Part shown: positions 18,001-25,878 of the stretch, one piece after another
Numbering within the stretch: position 1 is the first letter of the stretch
Layout: each line of letters starts with the position of its first letter
DNA from: Tsuneonella troitsensis
GTDB taxonomy: Bacteria > Pseudomonadota > Alphaproteobacteria > Sphingomonadales > Sphingomonadaceae
DNA length: 64,000 nt
Assembly: GCF_001441535.1 (NCBI RefSeq)
Contig: NZ_LMAU01000003.1
Location: forward strand, 1 to 64,000
Direction: 5' to 3'
Made by a program: the position numbers and the translations under genes
The notes under the pieces: generated by a model
What the model was told of the DNA's origin: nothing
Databases searched by the model: none
What the model saw: only the letters and a program-made list of their open reading frames with translations

Positions 18001-18398
18001 AACGCCATGCCGTCGCCGATCCTGCCGGTTGCGGTGCAGGGGACTTCGCTGTCACCGCGCTCCCGCGACCGCCCATCGTAATAGCGCACCTCGATTCCCT
18101 CGAGCTCTTCTTGGGCGAACAGGCGCGTGTTCACGCCGGTGCCCTCCGCGCCCGGAAGAATGACCTCAAAGTGGGTGGTGCAGCCGCACGTGGGGCAGAA
18201 ATGGCCGCGCGCCTGCGGTTCGCCCAGGTCTTGTCGACCATAAGCGGCGGTCGTGCCGGTGATGGAGACGTCGGCGGGCAAATAGTAGCCCCACGCCGCG
18301 CCCATCCCGCGACAGAATTTGCAGTTGCACACGTTGATGAATTCCGGTGCCTTTTCCACTTCGATGGAAACCCGGTTGCACAAGCATTGGCCGATCAT
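17997..18398 (-). CDS. GFA-domain (CENP-V-like) zinc protein
   Basis: A 133-residue protein with the cysteine pattern of the GFA/CENP-V fold: CLCN at residues 5-8, CNCKFC at about 24-29 and CPTCGC near 69-74, giving two zinc sites. Some members bind glutathione-formaldehyde adducts; most, including this one, have no assigned reaction. The ATG at 18398 overlaps the leuC stop by four bases and its own stop overlaps the next gene, so it is translationally coupled in the leu operon. Confidence 0.82.
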   Translation of the reverse strand: MIGQCLCNRVSIEVEKAPEFINVCNCKFCRGMGAAWGYYLPADVSITGTTAAYGRQDLGEPQARGHFCPTCGCTTHFEVILPGAEGTGVNTRLFAQEELEGIEVRYYDGRSRERGDSEVPCTATGRIGDGMAF

Positions 18399-19837
18399 GC
18401 CGGCTGTTTCACGAGTTCCCGCACATCGGTCAAGCGCCCGGTGACTGCCGCAGCCGCCGCCATCGCGGGCGATACGAGGTGGGTGCGCGACCCCGGTCCC
18501 TGGCGGCCAACGAAGTTTCGGTTGCTGGTCGATGCGCACCGTTCGCCCGGCGGCACCTTGTCGGGGTTCATGCCGAGACACGCGGAACAGCCCGGCTCGC
18601 GCCATTCCAGGCCAGCGTCGATGAATACCTTGTCGAGCCCCTCGGCCTCTGCCTGTGCTTTCACGAGGCCCGATCCGGGAACGACGATGGCCCACTTCAC
18701 CCCGGCGGCCTTGCGCCGACCGCGCAGCACTTCGGCGGCGGCGCGCAGATCTTCGATGCGGCTGTTCGTGCAGCTTCCTATGAAGACGTTTTCGATCGAA
18801 ACGTCGGTCATGCGCTGGCCCGGCTCCAGACCCATGTAGGCGAGACTGCGGCGTGCGGCATCCTGCTTCGACGGGTCGGCGAAGCTCTCTGGCGCCGGAA
18901 CGCTGCCGCCGATCGGAACGACGTCTTCGGGGCTGGTGCCCCAGCTCACCGTCGGCTCGATTGCGGTCGCGTCGATGACTACCGACTTGTCGAACTGTGC
19001 GCCCTCATCGGTCGGAAGCGAGCGCCACCAGGCGACGGCGCGGTCCCAATCGGCGCCGGAGGGGGCCAGCGGCCGACCCTTGAGATAGGCGAAGGTCCTG
19101 TCGTCCGGCGCGATCAATCCGGCCCGTGCGCCAGCCTCGATGCTCATGTTGCAGACCGTCAATCGGCCTTCGACGCTCATCGTCTCGAACACGGGACCGC
19201 GGTACTCGATCACATGGCCGGTTCCGCCCGCCGTGCCGACCACGCCGACGATGTGCAGGATCAGGTCCTTGGCGGTTACCCCGGGGCCGAGGTCGCCTTC
19301 GACCCGCACCTCCATCGTCTTCGACTTACGGAGGAGCAGGGTCTGGGTTGCAAGGACGTGCTCAACCTCGCTGGTGCCGATACCGAACGCAAGGGCACCG
19401 ACGCCGCCGTGGGCGGCGGTATGGCTGTCGCCGCAAACGATCGTGGCGCCGGGAAGCGAGAAGCCCTGTTCGGGACCGACCACGTGTACGATTCCCTGCG
19501 ATGCATCGGTCGCGCCGATGTAGCGGATGCCGAAGGCCGGGGCATTGGCTTCTAGCGCGGCGAGCTGGGCGGCGCTTTGCGGGTCGGCGATCGGCAGGCG
19601 GTTGCCCGCCGCGTCGGTCCGTGCGGTCGTGGGGAGGTTGTGATCGGGAACGGCCAGGGTCAGGTCGGGACGGCGGACCGGACGGTTCGAAACGCGCAGC
19701 GCTTCGAACGCCTGCGGACTCGTGACCTCGTGGACGAGGTGCCGGTCGATGTAGATGAGCGCGGTTCCGTCGTCGCGGGTCTCGACGACGTGCGTGTCCC
19801 AGATCTTTTCGTAAAGCGTACGGGGGCGGCTGGCCAT
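18395..19837 (-). CDS. leuC: 3-isopropylmalate dehydratase large subunit
   Basis: A 480-residue aconitase-family protein, normal for LeuC. The cluster ligands are seen in [18 protein letters not shown] and in [13 protein letters not shown], and the substrate motif [19 protein letters not shown] is intact. Together with LeuD it carries out the second step of leucine synthesis using a [4Fe-4S] cluster. First gene of the minus-strand operon leuC-GFA-glycosylase-small membrane protein-leuD-QOR; its promoter should lie in the 160-base gap 19838-19997. Confidence 0.97.
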   Translation of the reverse strand: MASRPRTLYEKIWDTHVVETRDDGTALIYIDRHLVHEVTSPQAFEALRVSNRPVRRPDLTLAVPDHNLPTTARTDAAGNRLPIADPQSAAQLAALEANAPAFGIRYIGATDASQGIVHVVGPEQGFSLPGATIVCGDSHTAAHGGVGALAFGIGTSEVEHVLATQTLLLRKSKTMEVRVEGDLGPGVTAKDLILHIVGVVGTAGGTGHVIEYRGPVFETMSVEGRLTVCNMSIEAGARAGLIAPDDRTFAYLKGRPLAPSGADWDRAVAWWRSLPTDEGAQFDKSVVIDATAIEPTVSWGTSPEDVVPIGGSVPAPESFADPSKQDAARRSLAYMGLEPGQRMTDVSIENVFIGSCTNSRIEDLRAAAEVLRGRRKAAGVKWAIVVPGSGLVKAQAEAEGLDKVFIDAGLEWREPGCSACLGMNPDKVPPGERCASTSNRNFVGRQGPGSRTHLVSPAMAAAAAVTGRLTDVRELVKQPA

Positions 19838-19997
19838 GTGGGATTGGCTAGGCGTGCGTTACGGGGCTGGACAAGATGGGAAATCTTGCCCGCGCCATGC
19901 CCAAAGGTTGGCGTGTCGCAACGGTTGTGAGGTTCCGGATCGAATAAACTTCGCCCCGGTCATGGAAACGCAACGGGTTTGCGACTAACTTACAGAT

Positions 19998-20396
19998 ATG
20001 TCAGCAGCCCCCTTCCATTTCCCGATTCGGATCGTCCCCGGCGATATCGATTTCATGGGGCACGTGAACAACGCCCGCTATCTGGGCTGGGTGCAGGACG
20101 CCGTGCTCGCGCACTGGAAAGACCTGGCGCCGCCCGATGCGGTGGCAGAGCGTCTTTGGGTCGCCCTCAAGCACGAGATTACCTATCGCCGTCCCGCGTT
20201 CCTGGAAGACGACGTGATTGCCCGCACCGTCCTGGAAAAGATCCACGGCGCTCGCGCGTTCTATCACACGGTCATCGAGCGCGGAGAGGAAGTGCTGGCC
20301 GAAGTCCGTTCGAGCTGGTGCTGCGTCGATGCCGGGACCTTGCGCCCCGCGCGCATCGGCGAGGAAATCTCGCGCTTCTTCTTCCCCGCCGACTGA
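19998..20396 (+). CDS. Acyl-CoA thioesterase, hotdog fold (4HBT family)
   Basis: A 132-residue single hotdog-domain protein. The signature DIDFMGHVNNARYLGWVQDA at about residues 16-35 is that of the 4-hydroxybenzoyl-CoA thioesterase/YbgC group, including the active-site Asp and the HVNN turn. The second half (RRPAFLEDDVIARTVLEKI, FYHTVIERGEEVLAEVRSSW) completes the fold. The natural acyl-CoA substrate cannot be told. It is divergent from leuC and ends at a strong terminator. Confidence 0.85.
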   Translation: MSAAPFHFPIRIVPGDIDFMGHVNNARYLGWVQDAVLAHWKDLAPPDAVAERLWVALKHEITYRRPAFLEDDVIARTVLEKIHGARAFYHTVIERGEEVLAEVRSSWCCVDAGTLRPARIGEEISRFFFPAD

Positions 20397-20400
20397 ACGC

Positions 20401-20441
20401 GAAAAGGGCGCCCCGCCTTTCGGTGGGACGCCCTATCGTTT
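20401..20441. terminator. Bidirectional terminator
   Basis: Stem AGGGCGCCCCGCC / GGTGGGACGCCCT with loop TTTC, followed by ATCGTTT on the plus strand and preceded by GAAA, which gives a T-rich end on the minus strand. It lies between the convergent thioesterase gene and the secreted coiled-coil protein gene. Confidence 0.75.
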
Positions 20442-20454
20442 CACAATTCAGCGA

Positions 20455-20892
20455 TTACCAGCGGCGACCGTCGTTGTCGCGACGTTCGTAGGCAAGGCGC
20501 TGACGCACCTGCTGGATCCGCTGCTGCAGGACCTGCGCTTCGCGCTGGGTAAGCCCGTTGCGGCTGTAGACGTTATACTGCTGGCGCAGTTCGTAGACCG
20601 CACGGCGCAGACTCGCCGCTTCGCGTTCCGAGATACGGTCCCGGTTGTCGGTCCGGCGGACGCGCTGTTCAAGCTGCGCGATCTGCGTACGGAGGGCATT
20701 GGCCTGACCGCGCGAATCCCAGCGATCGTAGCGACGATCGTCGCGGCGATCTTCGTAGCGGTCATCTCGGTCGTAGCGATCGTTCTGCCAGTCGCGCGAC
20801 TGCGAGTAATTCTGTGCCTGGGCCGGGATGGCGGTGGCAAGCGCGGCGCTGCCGACCAGGACCGAGGCAATGAGCTTGGTGCGAATACCCAT
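20455..20892 (-). CDS. Secreted Arg/Asp-rich coiled-coil protein
   Basis: A 145-residue exported protein. A signal peptide (GIRTKLIASVLVGSAALATA, cleavage after AQA) is followed by a segment of about 30 residues made almost wholly of D, R, Y and W (repeated RYDRDDRYEDRRDDRRYD), then an alpha-helical region (QIAQLEQRVRR...REAQVLQQRIQQVRQRL) likely to form a coiled coil. The ATG at 20892 follows an AAAGGAGC ribosome site, whereas an upstream ATG has none. No enzymatic motif. Charge-alternating periplasmic proteins of this type are common and uncharacterised in sphingomonads. Confidence 0.75.
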   Translation of the reverse strand: MGIRTKLIASVLVGSAALATAIPAQAQNYSQSRDWQNDRYDRDDRYEDRRDDRRYDRWDSRGQANALRTQIAQLEQRVRRTDNRDRISEREAASLRRAVYELRQQYNVYSRNGLTQREAQVLQQRIQQVRQRLAYERRDNDGRRW

Positions 20893-20993
20893 GGGGGTGC
20901 TCCTTTTCTTCAGCCGCTGATTCGGCCTCACGTTCAGGTTTGGGCCTTTCAATATGAACGAAGCGGAAACCGAATAGTGAGCTGGATGAAAGA

Positions 20994-21551
20994 ATGGTCG
21001 CACCTTCGGGCGTGGCACATTATATGATCGGCATGGCCTGGATCGTCCCCGTCGTCGTCGTCATTGCAACCGTTCTCGCGATGGAACTCGTCGCATGGAG
21101 CAGCCACAAGTACGTGATGCACGGGTTCGGCTGGGCGTGGCACCGCGACCATCACGAACCGCACGACAACGTACTGGAAAAGAACGACCTGTATGCGCTG
21201 GTCGGCGCTGCGATGAGTATCTCGATGTTCGTCTGGGGCAGCCCGCTCGTGCTCGGCGATGCCGCGTGGATTCCGGCGACCTGGATCGGGATCGGGATCC
21301 TAGTTTACGGGATCATTTACACGCTGGTGCACGACGGACTTGTCCACCAGCGGTATTTCCGCTGGGTACCGAAGCGCGGATACGCCAAGCGGCTGGTGCA
21401 GGCGCACAAGCTGCACCACGCGACGATCGGCAAGGAAGGCGGGGTCAGCTTCGGCTTCGTGTTCGCCCGTGATCCCGCCAAATTGAAAGCCGAACTCAAA
21501 CGCCAGCGCGAGGCTGGAATTGCCGTGGTGCGGGATAGCGTGGGCTACTGA
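20994..21551 (+). CDS. crtZ: Beta-carotene hydroxylase (CrtZ family)
   Basis: A 185-residue integral membrane di-iron hydroxylase of the fatty-acid-hydroxylase superfamily. Histidine clusters typical for CrtZ are present: HKYVMHG and HRDHHEPH around residues 39-58, and the distal HDGLVHQRY and HKLHHA. Four hydrophobic segments fit the fold. It converts beta-carotene to zeaxanthin by 3,3'-hydroxylation, a step consistent with the yellow-orange pigments of this bacterial group. An alternative ATG at 21024 would shorten it by 10 residues. No other carotenoid gene is nearby, so the pathway is split elsewhere. Confidence 0.92.
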   Translation: MVAPSGVAHYMIGMAWIVPVVVVIATVLAMELVAWSSHKYVMHGFGWAWHRDHHEPHDNVLEKNDLYALVGAAMSISMFVWGSPLVLGDAAWIPATWIGIGILVYGIIYTLVHDGLVHQRYFRWVPKRGYAKRLVQAHKLHHATIGKEGGVSFGFVFARDPAKLKAELKRQREAGIAVVRDSVGY

Positions 21552-21564
21552 CCCAAATGCTCCG

Positions 21565-21969
21565 CTAAGGCTTCGGCGGTGCCTCTGCGGCCTTGACACC
21601 GGCGCGCCTGAGGCCGCCGCTCACCCGGATGGTCGACCCATTGCCCAGGACATAGGATGGCGCATCGGTCCGCTCGAGCGGATCGACGTCGGCAGGAAGC
21701 GGTATCGCGAAGTTGGCGCCGCCTCTGGTTCGGCGCGGATGAGTGGTTACCGAAGAAGGCTGGACGCGGGACCGGTTGGCTGCGGCGACCGCGTTGGCGG
21801 CATTGCCCATCGATCGGGATATCGACGATCCGAGCGATTTCTGCGCCTTGCCTTGCGCCTGCCCGGTACCGCTAAGGATGATCGCGGTTTCGGCGGCGTC
21901 CTGCGCCGCGAGCGGCACCGCGAAGGTGGTGGCTGCTGCGAAAGCGAGGAAGTGGAATGCGCGGGCCAT
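21565..21969 (-). CDS. Secreted hypothetical protein
   Basis: A 134-residue protein with a signal peptide (MARAFHFLAFAAATTFAVPL, then AAQ) followed by a low-complexity Ala/Ser/Gly/Arg-rich mature part without recognisable domain. The ATG at 21969 is preceded by GGAGAT at a good distance, so it is chosen over the longer open frame. It converges with crtZ, with 13 bases between the stops. Function unknown. Confidence 0.6.
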   Translation of the reverse strand: MARAFHFLAFAAATTFAVPLAAQDAAETAIILSGTGQAQGKAQKSLGSSISRSMGNAANAVAAANRSRVQPSSVTTHPRRTRGGANFAIPLPADVDPLERTDAPSYVLGNGSTIRVSGGLRRAGVKAAEAPPKP

Positions 21970-22036
21970 CGGCAATCTCCAGTCGCCGCGCATCGTATAC
22001 CTCTTCCTATCGAGGTCAACGCGCATGCCTTGGGAG

Positions 22037-22456
22037 CTATCCGGCAGCGATACGCTCGGCGTGCCGTTTCACGAGGGAGATCATGTTGGGGACCCCTTGG
22101 GTGCGATTCGAGCTCAACTGGTTCTTGAGGTCGAACGGCGCCAGCGCTCCGGAGATATCCATCGCGGCGACTTCGGCGGCGGGGCGATCCTGCACGGCCG
22201 CAATGACGAGCGCGACGATGCCCTTGGTGATCGCGGCGTTGCTGTCCGCGAGGAAATGCAGCTTGGCCGCATCGCCGGTGGGATAGACCCAGACGGCGGC
22301 GGAGCAGCCGCGCACCAGCGTCGCATCGGTCTTGAGCGCATCGGGCATCGGCTCCAGCTCGCGCCCCAGATCGATGAGCAGGCGATAGCGGTCGTCGGTG
22401 TCGAGGAAGTCGTATTCTTCGGCGATGTCGGCCAAGGGCCGGGAGGCGGTGCGCAT
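22037..22456 (-). CDS. sufE: SufE-type sulfur acceptor protein
   Basis: A 139-residue SufE family protein. The conserved region LLIDLGRELEPMPDALKTDAT is followed by VRGCSAAVWVYP, in which the Cys is the persulfide acceptor of SufE. SufE receives sulfur from the SufS cysteine desulfurase for Fe-S assembly. The ATG at 22456 gives the family N-terminus (PLADIAEEYDFLDTDDRYRLL). No other suf gene is next to it. It stands just downstream of the expanded psp operon, on the same strand. Confidence 0.92.
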   Translation of the reverse strand: MRTASRPLADIAEEYDFLDTDDRYRLLIDLGRELEPMPDALKTDATLVRGCSAAVWVYPTGDAAKLHFLADSNAAITKGIVALVIAAVQDRPAAEVAAMDISGALAPFDLKNQLSSNRTQGVPNMISLVKRHAERIAAG

Positions 22457-22482
22457 GGCGCGCGCCTCTAGCCCAGCCGGTC

Positions 22483-22659
22483 CTATCCCGCCAGCCCGCC
22501 GGGCCGGGTGAAGGCGTAATAGATGACGTAGAACCAGCCGAAGAACCCCTGGACGATCGCCCACAGGATCGACTTGTGGAGCGACCACGATATGGCAACC
22601 GCGATCGCGCTTCCGAGGCCGATCCCGGCCTGAGCCGCATTGGTGGCCGGGCCGCTCAC
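22483..22659 (-). CDS. Small two-span membrane protein at end of psp operon
   Basis: A 58-residue frame starting at GTG, whose first four bases overlap the stop of the preceding gene (GTGA). It contains two hydrophobic stretches, AGIGLGSAIAVAISWSL and ILWAIVQGFFGWFYVIYYAF, joined by a short HKS linker, and ends TRPGGLAG. The tight coupling and clean composition argue for a real gene although it is very short. Unlike its five neighbours it has no coiled-coil tail. Family not recognised; a role in the stress operon is inferred from position. Confidence 0.65.
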   Translation of the reverse strand: MSGPATNAAQAGIGLGSAIAVAISWSLHKSILWAIVQGFFGWFYVIYYAFTRPGGLAG

Positions 22660-22919
22660 AGATCGACCCCGCTGGCGATGGCTTCCAGCTTGCGGATTCG
22701 CTCCTTCAGGTCCGAGATCTCGATCCGCGCGGCGCCCAGCGCACTGCCGGTTTCACGCTCGTTTCGCTGGGCGCCGTCATGGCGGGCGTCCGCGACGATG
22801 CGTTCCAGCTCGTGCTCCTTGAGCGTCAGCCAGCCCTGCCAGCCACGCAGCATTGCGAATGCGACGATGGCGATCGCGGTAAGCGAGGTCGCAGCAGTAA
22901 TGATCTGGTCGGTGATCAT
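22656..22919 (-). CDS. PspB-like small membrane coiled-coil protein (array member 5)
   Basis: An 87-residue protein with one N-terminal span (about residues 8-26), a hydrophilic helix and a terminal coiled coil ending SDLKERIRKLEAIASGVDL. The RIRKLEAIA segment corresponds to the RVxVLERIVTD motif of the neighbouring proteins, but the following GY...EALR part is missing, so this is the most diverged or shortened copy. The ATG at 22919 is 30 bases after the preceding gene. Probably an inner-membrane protein with a cytoplasmic helix, as in PspB. Confidence 0.72.
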   Translation of the reverse strand: MITDQIITAATSLTAIAIVAFAMLRGWQGWLTLKEHELERIVADARHDGAQRNERETGSALGAARIEISDLKERIRKLEAIASGVDL

Positions 22920-22949
22920 GACGTTGGTCTTCCCTTGAACCCGTGGCCG

Positions 22950-23240
22950 TTACGAATTTTCCGTGGTCCGAAGCGCCTCGATCTCGTCCGCCACGCGGCG
23001 CGTCTCGAGGGCAGATGCGGAGTTGCTGTCGGTCGCGATGCGTTCGAGCACCTTGATGCGTTCGCGAAGCTCGGCGATCTCGCGCTGCTCGGCTTCACGC
23101 TGTTCGGCCAGAAGGCGCTCGTCGGCATCCCTCGCGCCCTTCGCGCGCTCGGTCCGACCCAGCGTCTCGTAACGCTTCATGATGACCGCTGCACCCATCG
23201 TCACCAGGACGATGATCACGAGGGCGACCCACATGTTCAT
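22950..23240 (-). CDS. PspB-like small membrane coiled-coil protein (array member 4)
   Basis: A 96-residue protein: a membrane span at residues 3-21 (MWVALVIIVLVTMGAAVIM), then a charged helix with LRERIKVLERIATDSNS and EIEALRTTENS. These match the LERIVTD and IEALR motifs of its neighbours. Its ATG overlaps the stop of array member 3 by four bases. Cytoplasmic coiled-coil domain and topology are like PspB, but it is longer than the usual 70-75 residues. Function in the stress complex is inferred. Confidence 0.78.
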   Translation of the reverse strand: MNMWVALVIIVLVTMGAAVIMKRYETLGRTERAKGARDADERLLAEQREAEQREIAELRERIKVLERIATDSNSASALETRRVADEIEALRTTENS

Positions 23241-23575
23241 TGCACCTTCTCCTTGCCGTCACGCAGGCGTTCGATTTCGTGCGTGAGGCGATAACCGCCG
23301 TCGGTCACGATCCGCTCCACCGTTTCCAGCCGCTCGCGCATTGCGCCGAGTTCGGCCTTGAGCTGGGCGTTTTCCTGGGTGAGGAGATGGACCCGCGCCA
23401 TCGCTTCCTTGTCGGTGTGCGGCTTCAATGACTGGCCCCACATTCCTTCGAGCGGGTAACCGTTCTTGATCTTCAGCTTGGTGGTATGGACCGATGCCGC
23501 GATCCCTGCCGCGCCAAGCGCAATGCCGCCGGCGATCAGGAAGCCGAGGTATGGAATGAAGTCGGTGAATTCCAT
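23237..23575 (-). CDS. PspB-like small membrane coiled-coil protein (array member 3)
   Basis: A 112-residue protein with an N-terminal span (YLGFLIAGGIALGAAGIAAS, about residues 9-28), an amphipathic linker KIKNGYPLEGMWG, and a coiled coil ENAQLKAELGAMRERLETVE followed by RIVTDGGYRLTHEIERLRD. The motif block VERIVTDxGY...EIExLRD is shared with the other members. The ATG at 23575 forms a TGATG junction with the upstream gene, and an AAGGAG site lies eight bases ahead; a GTG one codon earlier is possible. Confidence 0.8.
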   Translation of the reverse strand: MEFTDFIPYLGFLIAGGIALGAAGIAASVHTTKLKIKNGYPLEGMWGQSLKPHTDKEAMARVHLLTQENAQLKAELGAMRERLETVERIVTDGGYRLTHEIERLRDGKEKVQ

Positions 23576-23910
23576 CACACGCGCTCCTTGCGAAGGGTGT
23601 CGATCGACACTCCGCTGGCTTGGCGGTCGTCGCGCAGGGCTTCGATCTGTTCGGCCACGCCGTAACCCTTGTCGGTGACGATCCTCTCAAGCACCGCGAC
23701 ACGATCGTGCACGGTCTTCAGCTCACCGCGCAGGGCGGCATTCTCGCGCTTAAGCTCGGCACTTGCCTTCGACTCGGTGGGTTCGGTCATTCCGCCCCAC
23801 TCGTTTTCGAGCGAGTAGCCGTGCTTCGCGCGGATCCAGTTGTTGATCAGCCAACCGCCCGTGCTCACGGCGATGATAGCAATGACGAAAGCGGGGCCGC
23901 CCCAGTCCAT
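23575..23910 (-). CDS. PspB-like small membrane coiled-coil protein (array member 2)
   Basis: A 111-residue protein: membrane span at about residues 5-24 (GPAFVIAIIAVSTGGWLINN), linker AKHGYSLENEWGG, coiled coil ENAALRGELKTVHDRVAVLE, then RIVTDKGYGVAEQIEALRDD and the tail SGVSIDTLRKERV. The linker resembles the NGYPLEGMWG of member 3 and the tail is almost identical to that of member 1, showing descent by tandem duplication. ATG at 23910 in a TGATG junction, with an in-frame GTG one codon earlier, exactly as in member 3. Confidence 0.82.
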   Translation of the reverse strand: MDWGGPAFVIAIIAVSTGGWLINNWIRAKHGYSLENEWGGMTEPTESKASAELKRENAALRGELKTVHDRVAVLERIVTDKGYGVAEQIEALRDDRQASGVSIDTLRKERV

Positions 23911-24221
23911 CACACGCGCTCCCGGCGAAGGGTTTCGATCGAGACGCCGCTATCCGATTCGTCGACACGCCTCTGGTCGCGCAGGGCCTCGATCTGGGTG
24001 GCGACGTCGTAGCCCTTGTCAGTCACGATGCGTTCCAGGACGCGGACACGGTCTTCCAGCGCGGTGATCTTGCTGGCGTACTGGGCTGCCTTTTCGGCGG
24101 TCGCATCGGCGGTGGTGTGGACCTGCATCTCGGCGATCTTCTGCTGGTGCTTGGTCCAGATCGCGACGATCGGGATCATCAGCGCAATGATCGGAATGAA
24201 GACTGCGATGGTGCCTTCCAT
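23910..24221 (-). CDS. PspB-like small membrane coiled-coil protein (array member 1)
   Basis: A 103-residue protein: N-terminal span (IAVFIPIIALMIPIVAIWTK), a helix AAQYASKITALEDRVRVLER, the shared motif RIVTDKGYDVATQIEALRDQ, and the tail DSGVSIETLRRERV. The span-then-coil layout and the short loop KHQQKIAEMQ recall PspB. It follows pspC by 24 bases. The identical tail in member 2 and the repeated gene-junction sequence point to a recent tandem duplication. Confidence 0.82.
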   Translation of the reverse strand: MEGTIAVFIPIIALMIPIVAIWTKHQQKIAEMQVHTTADATAEKAAQYASKITALEDRVRVLERIVTDKGYDVATQIEALRDQRRVDESDSGVSIETLRRERV

Positions 24222-24245
24222 TGGTATTCCTCCCCCTTCAGGTCC

Positions 24246-24623
24246 TCAGCGCAGTCGCTCGATTTCGGCGGACAGGCGCGGGTTGCTGGTCACGTAATAG
24301 GTTTCGACGTCCGCCAGGCGGCGGTCGATCTCGCGGAACTTGCCGCGGATTTCGCGCGCCGTGCGCTTCGGGCTCTGCCGCACGCGCTGCCAGTACTTGG
24401 TCTCTTCCTGGTCGACATAGAGGTGTGGCGGCTTCTTGTTCAGCAACAGGCCTGCGACGAAGTAGCCAGGAAGCAGGATCGGCGCGACGGTGATCAGCAG
24501 CAAGATGAATGCCAGGCGGACCCACATGACGTTGACGCCGGTGTAGTCCGCGATCCCGGAGCAGACGCCCAGCAGCTTGGCATTCTGCTTGTCGCGATAA
24601 AGCGTGGTGCGCGGGCTGTTCAC
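24246..24623 (-). CDS. pspC: Phage shock protein C
   Basis: A 125-residue PspC. The PspC domain is clear: LYRDKQNAKLLGVCSGIADYTGVNVMWVRLAFIL and a membrane span LLLITVAPILLPGYFVAGLLL. After the usual domain comes an extra helix, EIRGKFREIDRRLADVETYYVTSNPRLSAEIERLR, whose end mirrors the VERIVT...IEALR motif of the proteins downstream. Start is GTG overlapping the pspB stop (GTGA). PspC is an inner-membrane sensor/effector of envelope stress that acts with PspB on PspA. Confidence 0.9.
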   Translation of the reverse strand: MNSPRTTLYRDKQNAKLLGVCSGIADYTGVNVMWVRLAFILLLITVAPILLPGYFVAGLLLNKKPPHLYVDQEETKYWQRVRQSPKRTAREIRGKFREIDRRLADVETYYVTSNPRLSAEIERLR

Positions 24624-24934
24624 TTCAGGGCTCCCTTCTTCTCGGCTTTCTTTTCGGCCAGCAGGCGGTCGAATTCGCGCAGCGGCTCGTCGTCGATCTC
24701 ACGCTCGTGAGTCAGCCGGGCGGGCCTGAACGAGGGGTCGTCGCTGGCAACCAGTCGTTCGACGGTGTCCATCCGCTCGTCCAGCCGCTTGGCCAGGCTG
24801 TAGAGCTCTTCCAGCAACGTTTCGTCGTCGGTGGTGATGGTGGCGGCGGTCTTCCACCGCGTGATGTAGTGCAGGATGATCCACGGCAGTCCGATGAACA
24901 GCGTGACCATCACTATGACGACGTCGAAATCCAT
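24620..24934 (-). CDS. pspB: Phage shock protein B
   Basis: A 104-residue PspB, longer than the 74-residue E. coli protein because of a charged C-terminal extension (about 35 residues ending LLAEKKAEKKGALK). N-terminal span VVIVMVTLFIGLPWIILHYI and the following TTDDETLLEELYSLAKRLDERMDTVERLVASD are typical. The VERLV element is the counterpart of VLERIV in the array proteins. It lies six bases after pspA and overlaps pspC. Confidence 0.9.
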   Translation of the reverse strand: MDFDVVIVMVTLFIGLPWIILHYITRWKTAATITTDDETLLEELYSLAKRLDERMDTVERLVASDDPSFRPARLTHEREIDDEPLREFDRLLAEKKAEKKGALK

Positions 24935-24940
24935 TGCCCC

Positions 24941-25639
24941 TTACTCCTTGTCGCCGTTGCCGGCCTTGTCATCCATGCCGAGCGCGCGCTTCATTTCGGC
25001 GAGTTCGTCGTCGATCTGGTCCTTGCCCGCGAGCGCGGCGATCTCGTCGGCCAGCGTCGGCTTGCCGGTGCCGTCGGCGATCGACAGCGCGTCGGCGCGG
25101 CCTTCCGCGTAATCCACCCTCCGTTCGAGCTGGTCGAAGCGCGCCAGCGCCTCGTCCGTGCGTTCGTTGGTCATCAGGCTGCGCAGCTTGACGCGGTTCT
25201 CCGCGCTTTCGAGCCGCGCGGCGATCGCCGTCTGGCGGCTGCGCGCTTCGCGCAGGCGGACCTGCAGCTTCTCGATGTCCTGCTCGTAAGCGCGCAGCGC
25301 ATCGTCGAGCACGGCGATCTCCTGGCGAAGCTGCTCAGCCATGTCGGCCGCCTTCTTCTTTTCCACCAGCGCTGCGCGCGCCAGATCCTCGCGATCCTTG
25401 CTGAGCGCGAGCTGCGCCTTTTCGGACCAATCGGCCTGCAGACGTTCAAGCTTTACCGTGTGGCGGTGCATTTCCTTCTGGTCGGCGATCGTGCGCGCGG
25501 CGCTGGCGCGGACTTCGACCAGCGTTTCCTCCATCTCGAGGATGATCATGCGGATCATCTTCGTCGGGTCGTCCGCCTTGTCGAGCATTTCGTTGAAGTT
25601 GGCCGCGATGATATCCCGGGTGCGGCTGAAGATACCCAT
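24941..25639 (-). CDS. pspA: Phage shock protein A (PspA/Vipp1/IM30 family)
   Basis: A 232-residue PspA. It begins MGIFSRTRDIIAANFNEMLD, the amphipathic membrane-binding helix typical for the family, followed by long coiled-coil helices (EETLVEVRASAARTIADQ, DREDLARAALVEKK). PspA both binds damaged inner membrane as an ESCRT-III-like oligomer and inhibits PspF. A ribosome site GGAG precedes the ATG. The same frame is open without a stop for 81 more codons back to an ATG at 25882, so a longer form is possible; see the findings. Confidence 0.92.
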   Translation of the reverse strand: MGIFSRTRDIIAANFNEMLDKADDPTKMIRMIILEMEETLVEVRASAARTIADQKEMHRHTVKLERLQADWSEKAQLALSKDREDLARAALVEKKKAADMAEQLRQEIAVLDDALRAYEQDIEKLQVRLREARSRQTAIAARLESAENRVKLRSLMTNERTDEALARFDQLERRVDYAEGRADALSIADGTGKPTLADEIAALAGKDQIDDELAEMKRALGMDDKAGNGDKE

Positions 25640-25878
25640 GAAGGCGACTCCGTAATTGGCGATGTCCCGTTGTGCTTGCGATTGGTTGGGGGACTGGGTG
25701 GGGGTGGGGCTGCGGCGCAGGCGCTCGACTTCGGCGTCGAGGCGCGAACCATGCGTGAATTGCTGGTGGCGGGCCGGAGCATCGTCGGCGCGGGAGGACT
25801 GGGATCCGCGCAGGGGGGTTTCGTCGCGCTCCGGCCCTAAGGGGTCGCTACCAAGGCCATCGGATGATGTCGGCTTGT

